A stretch of DNA of 5,905 bases from Clostridiales bacterium (lineage in GTDB: Bacteria; Bacillota; Clostridia; Oscillospirales; Acutalibacteraceae), in the NCBI GenBank assembly GCA_012728445.1, contig JAAYFA010000209.1:1-5905 (forward strand), given 5' to 3'. The notes under the pieces were generated by a model. That model did not search any database. It was not told the origin of the DNA and was given only the letters and a program-made list of their open reading frames with translations. Shown here piece after piece: positions 1-5,905 of the stretch. Position 1 is the stretch's first letter; every line of letters begins with the position of its first letter. The translations under genes and the position numbers were made by a program.

Positions 1-2213
1 CGGTTGTGTGCCTTTACTCCTTTGGCCTTATAGGCGTCGGTAATGGACATGACCCAAACGCCGCTTTTCAGTTTGACGATGTCAAAGCCGCCCTCATGCT
101 TGAGTGCTTGTTCAATGTGCATGTTGCCAAAAGTTACGCCCCCGTCATGGGACTCATAACTAATAACATGATTGGTCGGCTCACCGTTGCGAAAGTAGGA
201 ACGCAGGGTGCCGTTTTTAAGCACAACACTTGCCGCTTGTTCGGGCGCGGTGGAGGCAAACGGCAGGCCGTAGCCCCACGTTTCGCCGGCGTCGTCGGTA
301 AATGCGGTAAGCGAGCAGTGAATGCCGTCGGAATACAGCGGCAGCATCAAGCGAGTCTTCCCATCAAACTTAAACTCCGTCGGTTTATTCTTTGTCTGCC
401 AGCCGAGGGAACGTGTAATCGGTCGCCACTTTTTGTAAGGTGTATCGGCGCCGGCGGCAACTTTGCAGATTCTTTCCGCTTCCCACCAAATATATATTTC
501 AAGGAAAGGAGCGATGCCGGGGTACTTCTGTTCTTTGCGAATATAAGCGATGGCAAGTTGCATGGAATTGCGCAGCGCCACAACAAAGCTATCCGTTATA
601 TAGCGGTCTTCCATCTTCACATATTCATTTGCGGGCAAACGATGCTCTTTAAACTGTTCTGCCGTTATGTAGCGGCACTCGCCATTTACTGCGCCGTAGG
701 TATACCGTTCATGTTCAAAGCCGCTTGCCCTGCCCTGCAGTTCATCGTATCTTGAAGGGTTTAGAATCCCGCGGTCCGCCCACTCGGGGGCTTTATCATA
801 GCCATATTCAAGTTCATAAAAACCTTTTTCGGCGTAGCGATATTTTGGCTGTGAGGTTTCCCAACAGTTTGAGAGCACGGGGTACCAGAAGAACCACAGT
901 CTGTCGTTTTCGCCAACAAAGACTGTCGGGTTACAGTCCGCCATACCGGCCACATCCGCAATGACAAACGGTTCTTGCCACGTGCCGCCGACCGGCTTCC
1001 TCGCCGCTAAAATTCGGCCGTCATTCCCCTTGCGCTCGCCGTCGGACTGGAACCATACACTGATAAGCTCGCCGTTGTGAAGGCAGGCGATGCCTGACCC
1101 GTGGGTGTGTTCCTCAATAACGGGGAAGATATCCTCGATAACCGGTGTGTCGTAACCGTCCAATCCCGCAATTTTTATCGGCTTATATTCTTCGAAAATC
1201 GGCTGAACAGCTTTCTTCTTTTTCATTGAAAAATCAAAAATTCGCTCGTTATTCGCGATTGTTTTCACTAATTTGAAAAACTTGACCGGTGCGGGTTTGG
1301 TGAAAACTTTTATTTTGTTCTGCCGATACCACTTTTTCTCCGGCTGAAGGGCTTCTCCGGTGCCGATATTCAACCTGAACTGCGAAGCATCGTAAAGATT
1401 TGTCCACGTTTTACCAAGGTCGGCAGTCTTGCCCACAGGCAAGAGTTCGCCGGCGGCTTTGATGGATAAGCTGATTGTTCCGGCTTGTTCACTCAGTACA
1501 AACTCGTCCCCGTCTTCGAGCGAGCATATCAAATAATCGCGGCTGTCAAAATTCGCACCGTTGTCGAAGGAGTGCAGGAGCAGCGCACAAGAAAACAGGT
1601 TGGAATACACCGGCAAAATTAGGGCGTCTTTGCCTTCAAACTTAACCTCCAGCGGCTTCCCTCTTACGGAAAAACCGGTGCGGCGTGCGAAGGGATAATG
1701 GTTTTCGCCTATCTTCACGCCATAGAGCTTGCCGAGCGCAAGAGAGCGTTTTTCGTCTACGAACAAATCAAATTTCTCCTGTGAAAAATCCGGTTTCTCG
1801 GCCAGCACTTTGCTGATCGCCTCATAACGACGACAAAGTTCGGGGGTGAAAGTATCCTCCGCCTCATTAACACCCGCGCTCTCCCTGGCATCTGTAAAAC
1901 TGCCGCCCAAACGGGGGTAAACAGCATCACGCCAAGTCCATTTGATAAAGCTATCCCCATAGCTGCCTTTGGGTGCAAAAGCCGCCATGGGCTGCTGTGT
2001 ATCCTCATCCACACAGTGCACGGCCGTGTAAAAAAGCCATAGGGCTTCGTTTTTGTCCATAAAGAGAATCGGCTTCGTGCAGACCATGTCCTCGATGGTG
2101 TCGAGTAAAACAGGCTTATTTGCCTGTGTGCTTTGTACACAGGTAAGCTGAATAATACCGTTTTGCTCGGTTACCCTTAAAACACATTTTGAGTTTATGT
2201 TGATTTCGTTCAT
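1..2213 (-). CDS. Sialidase-like BNR/Asp-box beta-propeller protein with two tandem segments (partial, C-terminus beyond left edge)
   Basis: An open frame runs from the ATG at 2213 through the left edge: 737 complete codons with no stop, then bases CG that fix residue 738 as Arg. Four Asp-box-like motifs are visible: SFDNGANF (residues 215-222), TADLGKTW (263-270), TDDAGETW (639-646) and SHDGGVTF (688-695). Residues 180-222 align without gaps to 604-646, about 16 of 43 identical by hand, including LILPVYS/LMLPLYS. P48...LWLFY matches P429...LWFFW. The second segment (about 359 onward) has the opening block typical of BNR_2-type sialidase-fold proteins (H371, then ISVWFQ at 384-389, E393); the first segment lacks it. 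No signal peptide or membrane segment is seen, so a cytoplasmic location is likely. The start lies 28 bases after the MFS stop, with AAGGGG 13 bases upstream, a rather long spacing. The sialidase fold is well supported, but the canonical N-terminal Arg motif is not evident and the substrate is unknown. Confidence 0.88.
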   Translation of the reverse strand, partial: MNEININSKCVLRVTEQNGIIQLTCVQSTQANKPVLLDTIEDMVCTKPILFMDKNEALWLFYTAVHCVDEDTQQPMAAFAPKGSYGDSFIKWTWRDAVYPRLGGSFTDARESAGVNEAEDTFTPELCRRYEAISKVLAEKPDFSQEKFDLFVDEKRSLALGKLYGVKIGENHYPFARRTGFSVRGKPLEVKFEGKDALILPVYSNLFSCALLLHSFDNGANFDSRDYLICSLEDGDEFVLSEQAGTISLSIKAAGELLPVGKTADLGKTWTNLYDASQFRLNIGTGEALQPEKKWYRQNKIKVFTKPAPVKFFKLVKTIANNERIFDFSMKKKKAVQPIFEEYKPIKIAGLDGYDTPVIEDIFPVIEEHTHGSGIACLHNGELISVWFQSDGERKGNDGRILAARKPVGGTWQEPFVIADVAGMADCNPTVFVGENDRLWFFWYPVLSNCWETSQPKYRYAEKGFYELEYGYDKAPEWADRGILNPSRYDELQGRASGFEHERYTYGAVNGECRYITAEQFKEHRLPANEYVKMEDRYITDSFVVALRNSMQLAIAYIRKEQKYPGIAPFLEIYIWWEAERICKVAAGADTPYKKWRPITRSLGWQTKNKPTEFKFDGKTRLMLPLYSDGIHCSLTAFTDDAGETWGYGLPFASTAPEQAASVVLKNGTLRSYFRNGEPTNHVISYESHDGGVTFGNMHIEQALKHEGGFDIVKLKSGVWVMSITDAYKAKGVKAHN

Positions 2214-2226
2214 TTTTAACGCTACG

Positions 2227-2232
2227 CCCCTT
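2227..2232 (-). promoter_or_regulatory. Probable ribosome binding site of the sialidase-like gene
   Basis: AAGGGG sits between the MFS stop and the ATG at 2213. The 13-base spacing is longer than the usual 5-9, so initiation may be modest or helped by ribosomes ending at the MFS stop. It supports 2213 as the start because no other in-frame ATG lies in the gap. Confidence 0.5.
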
Positions 2233-2241
2233 CAGGTTTTT

Positions 2242-3414
2242 TCATTTATTAAATGCCGCCCGTGCGGATGTCCTCAAGGTGAAATGCAGAGCAATCCCAG
2301 CCACGAGCGCCAGTGACCCTCCGAAAAAGAAGGGGGCGGACGGGCTGATATTGTCCCATAAAAATCCGGCGAGCGTCGATGCGGGTAACAGTGCAATGCC
2401 GACGAGCGCCGCGTGTAACCCAAGCATCGTTCCTTTCAAATCCTTCGGCGAAATTTCGGATATGAACGCTCGCTCAACCCCCGCCGTCATCGCCGTATAA
2501 ACACCATAAGCAACAAACATCAGCACGACGGTAGCCTTGCTCTGCGCGAGTGCGAACCCAAAATAGACCAGTGCAAAAACGGCGTAACCCGATACCAAAA
2601 GGCGCTTGCGCCCGATTCTGTCCGAAAGCCGACCCAGCGGTAAGGCCAAAAGGGAAGCGGTAACATTGTACGTAAAATAAAGCAAAATCACGCCGGCAGG
2701 GGTAAAGCCTTTATGCTGCGCACGCAAAAGTAGCAATGCGTTCGAAGAGTTACCGAGCGTGAATAAAAAGGTAATGACCAAAAACATCTTGAGGCGGACG
2801 TCCAACTTGTCAAAGTTTTTGAAAAAGTTTATTTGTTCGCTCGCGCACCGAGGCAACTTTTTCTCACGAACGAAACCCAGCATAATAAGCCCAAGCACGG
2901 CAGGGATAGCCGAGAAAAGAAAAAGATTTTTGTATTGAAAACCGTCATGGCTGGAACGGACAAGAAAAAAGGCGATCAAGATGCCGAGTGCCGACCCCGC
3001 CATATCCATTGCTTTATGAAGGCCAAACGACCTACCGAGCGTATCCCGAGAGGCGCTTTCACATATCAGTACATCCCGCGGTGCAGTCCTAATCCCTTTG
3101 CCGACACGATCAATTACCTTGGCAAATAAAATGCCCGGCCACGAGGTGGCAAAAATCAAGGCCAGCTTGTAAAGCAGTCCGCCGGAATAGCCCAAAAAAG
3201 CCAGCGGCTTTTTTTTATTATATTTGTCCGCATAATAGCCGCCGAACACTTTGAGAATACTCGCAAGGCTTTCTGCAATTCCTTCGATAATCCCAACCAG
3301 TGCGGGCTTTGTTCCAAACACATTAACGAGGTACAGCGGGATAATCGGATACACCATTTCGGTGCTGACATCCGAAAAAAAGCTGACCAACCCGAGTAGC
3401 ACAATATTAGACAT
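2242..3414 (-). CDS. MFS transporter, 12-helix type, substrate unknown
   Basis: This 390-residue integral membrane protein has the length and hydrophobic pattern of a 12-helix major facilitator. The loop after helix 2 carries motif A as GGYYADKYNKKK (58-69), and the equivalent loop in the second half reads GRLSDRIGRKR (261-271), showing the two-fold repeat of the family. DRVGKGIRTAPRD (102-114) and its second-half counterpart GVERAFISEISP (312-323) resemble the MJ1317-like MFS subgroup, whose substrates are mostly unassigned. The N-terminus (SFFSDVSTEMVYPIIPLYL) is also characteristic of that subgroup. The ATG at 3414 is the only plausible start: an in-frame TAA lies 21 to 19 bases upstream. 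No strong Shine-Dalgarno site is visible, only the weak GATGAAAG. The next gene starts 28 bases after the TGA stop, so the two are probably co-transcribed. Drug efflux or sugar-related transport are both possible; the sequence does not decide. Confidence 0.9.
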   Translation of the reverse strand: MSNIVLLGLVSFFSDVSTEMVYPIIPLYLVNVFGTKPALVGIIEGIAESLASILKVFGGYYADKYNKKKPLAFLGYSGGLLYKLALIFATSWPGILFAKVIDRVGKGIRTAPRDVLICESASRDTLGRSFGLHKAMDMAGSALGILIAFFLVRSSHDGFQYKNLFLFSAIPAVLGLIMLGFVREKKLPRCASEQINFFKNFDKLDVRLKMFLVITFLFTLGNSSNALLLLRAQHKGFTPAGVILLYFTYNVTASLLALPLGRLSDRIGRKRLLVSGYAVFALVYFGFALAQSKATVVLMFVAYGVYTAMTAGVERAFISEISPKDLKGTMLGLHAALVGIALLPASTLAGFLWDNISPSAPFFFGGSLALVAGIALHFTLRTSARAAFNK

Positions 3415-3440
3415 ACTTTCATCGCCAATCCGATTTTATG

Positions 3441-3552
3441 CGGTTTGCATTACATTCGTCCAATAATAGGATAACATTTAAAACAAAAAAAGCAATATAA
3501 AGTGCAGGATTTGCTGTCAACATTCCTTTTAATGCAAAAACCGTATTATTGG
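3441..3552. repeat. Two pairs of short inverted repeats flanking the candidate MFS promoter
   Basis: CGGTTTGCATTA (3441-3452) is the inverse of TAATGCAAAAACCG (3530-3543) apart from two extra A residues. CCAATAATA (3460-3468) is the exact inverse of TATTATTGG (3544-3552). One member of each pair lies just upstream of the -35 box and the other lies in the leader. The block order differs on the two sides, so they cannot form one nested stem. They could be paired regulator-binding sites, or chance in AT-rich sequence. Confidence 0.4.
3494..3520 (-). promoter_or_regulatory. Candidate sigma-A type promoter for the MFS/sialidase-like unit
   Basis: On the minus strand a consensus -35 box TTGACA (3520-3515) is followed after 15 bases by TATATT (3499-3494), or after 17 bases by the poorer TATTGC. 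It lies downstream of the palindrome that follows copZ, and would give a leader of about 70 bases before the MFS ATG. The short spacing of the better -10 box is a weakness. A second, weaker pair, TTGGAC (3463-3458) and CATAAA (3440-3435) with 17-base spacing, lies nearer the gene. Confidence 0.45.
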
Positions 3553-3558
3553 CATGCG

Positions 3559-3594
3559 TAATGGCGTGCGAATTCGCACGCCATTATATTTTTT
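3559..3594. terminator. Perfect palindromic stem-loop after copZ, terminator-like
   Basis: Bases 3559-3586 are a perfect 28-base palindrome able to form a 12-bp GC-rich stem with an AATT loop. It begins 17 bases after the copZ stop, where the terminator of the copper operon is expected. The T-run (3589-3594) is on the plus-strand side, so on the minus-strand transcript the stem is preceded by A residues and has no immediate U-tract. It may end copA-copZ transcription inefficiently, or mainly block rightward transcription into copZ-copA, or both. Confidence 0.6.
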
Positions 3595-3603
3595 GATTTT
3601 CGG

Positions 3604-3810
3604 TTAAAGGACATCGTATCCTTGGTCTTCAATTGCGTTCTTGATCGCTTCCATGTTCACCTTAGCCGCATCAAACGCCACAGTAACTGTCTTTGCCGCC
3701 AAATCAACCGTGACTTTGCTGACACCGGTCAAGGCGCCAACCGCCGTTTTTACCGCATTTTCACAGTGTGCGCAAGACATCCCGTCCACTTTCAGCATTT
3801 GTGTTTCCAT
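3604..3810 (-). CDS. copZ: Copper chaperone, heavy-metal-associated (HMA) domain protein
   Basis: This 68-residue protein is a single HMA domain and nothing else. The metal site is GMSCAHC (residues 10-16), with Cys13 and Cys16 as the Cu(I) ligands of the MxCxxC motif. The usual beta-alpha-beta-beta-alpha-beta pattern follows, ending in the conserved IEDQGYDV. Proteins of this type bind Cu(I) in the cytoplasm and deliver it to CopA or to a copper-sensing regulator. The frame could be opened at a TTG at 3828, giving 74 residues, but the Shine-Dalgarno AAAGGAG lies inside that extension and is 8 bases from the ATG at 3810, so 3810 is chosen. The gene follows copA by 39 bases in the same direction, the usual copper operon order in Firmicutes. 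A merP-like mercury-binding role is possible from the motif alone, but the copper ATPase neighbour argues for CopZ. Confidence 0.92.
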   Translation of the reverse strand: METQMLKVDGMSCAHCENAVKTAVGALTGVSKVTVDLAAKTVTVAFDAAKVNMEAIKNAIEDQGYDVL

Positions 3811-3818
3811 TTGATTTT

Positions 3819-3825
3819 CTCCTTT
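3819..3825 (-). promoter_or_regulatory. Ribosome binding site of copZ
   Basis: AAAGGAG lies 8 bases before the ATG at 3810. It is a strong Shine-Dalgarno site in the copA-copZ gap, and it decides the start in favour of the ATG over the in-frame TTG at 3828, which it would overlap. Confidence 0.85.
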
Positions 3826-3849
3826 CAAATGTGTCTTCTACCCTAAATT

Positions 3850-5905
3850 TTATTGATACGGCTTGAATCTTTTCAGCCGCAAAGCGTTGGTTAAAACCGA
3901 TACCGAACTCAGCGACATCGCCGCCGCCGCAAACATGGGGTTGAGTAGCGGTCCGCCAAAAATATACAGAAGCCCTGCGGCCAGCGGAATACCCGCCGTA
4001 TTGTAACCAAAAGCCCAAAACAGGTTTTGTTTGATGTTGCGAATGGTGCTCTTGCTCAGGTGAATGGCTGTGGCGACATCCATCAAATCGCTCTTCATCA
4101 GCACAATATCCGCCGACTCAATGGCTACATCCGTACCGGAGCCGATGGCGATGCCAATATCCGCTTGGACGAGCGCCGGCGCATCATTGATGCCGTCCCC
4201 TACCATCGCAACCTTTTTGCCCATGGCTTGCAGTTTTTTAACTTCGTTGGATTTTTCCTGCGGTAGCACTTCGGCCAAAACGCGGTCAATGCCTACCTGC
4301 CGGGCTATTGCTTCGGCGGGTCTAATGTTGTCGCCGGTGATCATTGCAATCTCCAGCCCCATGGAGCGGAGTTTTTCAATCGCTTTTAGGCTGCTCGCCT
4401 TGACCACATCGGCCACGGCAATGATGCCGGCTATTTGTTTATCTACTGCGACATACATCGGGGTTTTGCCCTCGTTTGCGAGCAAGTCCGATTTTTCGGT
4501 GAGGATGTCGAGGGATATTTTTCTTTCATCCATTAATTTTTTATTGCCGATAAGAACATGGCTATTTTCTATGGCAACCTCAATGCCAAAGCCCGGAATA
4601 GCTTCAAAACGACCCGGTTTAATGAACGTGATGTTTTTCGTTTCGCCGTACTTTACTATCGCTTCGCCCAGCGGATGTTCCGAACCTTTTTCTGCGGATG
4701 CCGCGAGCTGTAAAAGGCGTTCTTCCGTCATGTCGGCAGCTGTTATAATATCCGTCACTTCCGGCTTTCCTTCGGTGATGGTGCCTGTTTTGTCAAAAAC
4801 AATGGTATCGATTTTATGGGTGGTTTCCAGCGCTTCACCGCCTTTAAACAAAATCCCACACTCCGCACCTTTCCCGGTACCCACCATAATAGCGGTGGGG
4901 GTGGCAAGTCCCAGTGCGCAGGGGCAAGCGATAACGAGTATGGAGATAAAAATAGTCAACGAAAACTCAAGCGTTTGCCCGGAAATGAGCCAGGCCAAAA
5001 ACGCAACCGTGGCGATAGCAAAAACAATCGGTACAAAATAACCGGAAACGATATCCGCCATTCTTGCAATGGGTGCTTTCGTGCCTTGTGCTTGTTCGAC
5101 AAGTTTGATGATTTGTGCGAGCGCAGTATCTCCGCCGACTTTGGTCGCCTTAAAGCGAATCACACCATTTTTGTTGATGCCGGCGGCGAAAACTTTATCC
5201 CCCGCCTGCTTGTCTACCGGAATACTTTCGCCTGTGAGCATGGATTCGTCCATCGATGTATGGCCTTCTGTAACGACGCCGTCCACCGGAACTTTTTCAC
5301 CGGGCTTTACCAAGACGATATCGCCCATTTCCACTTCATCAATCGGCACTTCAACCTCTAAACCATTTTGTATGACAATCGCCGTTTTCGGGGCGAGCCC
5401 CATGAGCTTTTTAATGGCTTCGGAGGTTTTGCCTTTTGAGACGGACTCGAGCGATTTGCCGAGCAAGATCAGGGTGATAATGACGCCGGCACTTTCAAAA
5501 TACAAGCCGTGGACCGCGTCCATTGCAACCGCCATGTCGCCCGTGATGATGCGGTAGGTCGAATATAGACTGAACAAAATTGCCGCCGTCGTGCCGATGG
5601 CAATGAGGGAAGCCATATTCGGACTGCGCTGAAAAATAGCTTTGTAGCCGACGGTGTAAAAGTTCCGCCCGGCGATGATAATCGGCGTGACCATCACAAT
5701 TTGTGCCAGCGCAAACGTTAAGGGGTGCTCCATGGGCATAAGAAATGACGGGATGGCAAAGCTCAGCCAACTGACCATGGAACCCATGGCCAAATAAAGC
5801 AGTGGGACCGCAAAGATGACGGAAACTGTAAATTTGCGCCAAAGCGTACGGACTTCCTTTTCTTTGCGCAACTTGTCCTCGTCAACAGCGTTTTCCCGCT
5901 CGGCA
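3850..5905 (-). CDS. copA: Copper-exporting P1B-type ATPase (partial, N-terminus beyond right edge)
   Basis: This protein pumps Cu(I) out of the cytoplasm using ATP. The frame is open to the right edge, with 684 codons visible; its real start lies outside. Numbered from the Leu codon at 5871, the order is: paired helices ahead of the actuator domain, TGES (213-216), the metal-channel CPC (316-318), phosphorylation site DKTGT with Asp360, the nucleotide-binding HP pair (399-400), TGDN (512-515), GDGINDAP (558-565), then YN (623-624) and MSLSS (652-656) in the last two helices. CPC plus YN plus MxxSS is the signature of the Cu(I)-specific P1B-1 group, as against Zn/Cd/Pb pumps. The residues before 5871 (about AERENAVDEDK) form a charged linker; in this family it follows one or two N-terminal HMA domains, which should be encoded to the right of the window. 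The TTG at 5871 is a poor start because it would cut this linker and has no Shine-Dalgarno site. No disruption is seen. Confidence 0.97.
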   Translation of the reverse strand, partial: AERENAVDEDKLRKEKEVRTLWRKFTVSVIFAVPLLYLAMGSMVSWLSFAIPSFLMPMEHPLTFALAQIVMVTPIIIAGRNFYTVGYKAIFQRSPNMASLIAIGTTAAILFSLYSTYRIITGDMAVAMDAVHGLYFESAGVIITLILLGKSLESVSKGKTSEAIKKLMGLAPKTAIVIQNGLEVEVPIDEVEMGDIVLVKPGEKVPVDGVVTEGHTSMDESMLTGESIPVDKQAGDKVFAAGINKNGVIRFKATKVGGDTALAQIIKLVEQAQGTKAPIARMADIVSGYFVPIVFAIATVAFLAWLISGQTLEFSLTIFISILVIACPCALGLATPTAIMVGTGKGAECGILFKGGEALETTHKIDTIVFDKTGTITEGKPEVTDIITAADMTEERLLQLAASAEKGSEHPLGEAIVKYGETKNITFIKPGRFEAIPGFGIEVAIENSHVLIGNKKLMDERKISLDILTEKSDLLANEGKTPMYVAVDKQIAGIIAVADVVKASSLKAIEKLRSMGLEIAMITGDNIRPAEAIARQVGIDRVLAEVLPQEKSNEVKKLQAMGKKVAMVGDGINDAPALVQADIGIAIGSGTDVAIESADIVLMKSDLMDVATAIHLSKSTIRNIKQNLFWAFGYNTAGIPLAAGLLYIFGGPLLNPMFAAAAMSLSSVSVLTNALRLKRFKPYQ

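Noticed and set aside
6..755. Plus-strand open frame of 249 codons
   Set aside because: It lies fully antisense to the sialidase-like gene, its translation has no recognisable domain, and the minus-strand frame carries clear Asp boxes and an internal repeat.
1757..2140. Minus-strand open frame of 127 codons
   Set aside because: It overlaps the start of the sialidase-like gene in another frame, has no family resemblance, and has no ribosome site that I can see.
3435..3463. Second promoter-like pair, TTGGAC and CATAAA with 17-base spacing
   Set aside because: Both boxes match consensus poorly and the pair overlaps the inverted repeats; the upstream TTGACA pair is the better candidate. Kept only as an alternative.
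3415..3603. Possible CopY-type operator or riboswitch between copZ and the MFS gene
   Set aside because: I see no TACAnnTGTA copper box and no recognisable riboswitch core; the leader is short and AT-rich.
3811..3828. Six-residue N-terminal extension of CopZ from a TTG start
   Set aside because: The extension contains the Shine-Dalgarno sequence of the ATG at 3810, and the HMA domain needs no extra residues.
4064..5041. Plus-strand open frame of 325 codons
   Set aside because: It is antisense to the conserved core of copA. The low-complexity Ser/Ala/Pro/Ile-rich translation is typical of a shadow frame opposite a real gene.

Overview
The window carries four genes, all reading leftward on the minus strand: the 3' part of a copper-exporting P1B-type ATPase (copA), a small HMA-domain copper chaperone (copZ), an MFS transporter, and a large sialidase-like Asp-box protein cut by the left edge. 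Gene density, good Shine-Dalgarno sites, the copA-copZ order and the style of the proteins suggest a chromosome of a Gram-positive anaerobe of the Clostridia/Firmicutes type with moderate GC. That assignment is an inference from protein style, because no rRNA or other marker is present.

Layout from right to left. From 5905 to 3850 runs copA, whose N-terminal part lies beyond the window. It is followed after 39 bases by copZ (3810-3604). The two form a copper-resistance operon: CopA pumps Cu(I) out through the membrane and CopZ carries Cu(I) in the cytoplasm. A 189-base intergenic region (3415-3603) holds a perfect 28-base palindrome that looks like a terminator stem, a candidate promoter with a consensus -35 box, and two pairs of short inverted repeats around that promoter. 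A second leftward unit follows. It holds an MFS transporter (3414-2242) and, 28 bases later, a long open frame from 2213 through the left edge. This frame is continuous for 737 full codons and encodes a protein with two tandem sialidase-type (BNR/Asp-box) beta-propeller segments.

The least expected item is that last gene. It has no stop inside the window, so simple start-to-stop ORF calling misses it and reports only antisense and out-of-frame shadows over 1-2213. Its two segments align with each other without gaps around a conserved core, and each has two Asp-box-like motifs. The segments are not equal: the first lacks the opening strand block that the second has. Canonical neuraminidase catalytic residues are not apparent. 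I see no mobile elements, tRNA or rRNA genes, CRISPR arrays or recognisable riboswitches. I found no strong evidence for a wholly new multi-gene system; the MFS plus two-segment sialidase-like pair is the best candidate for something not well described.
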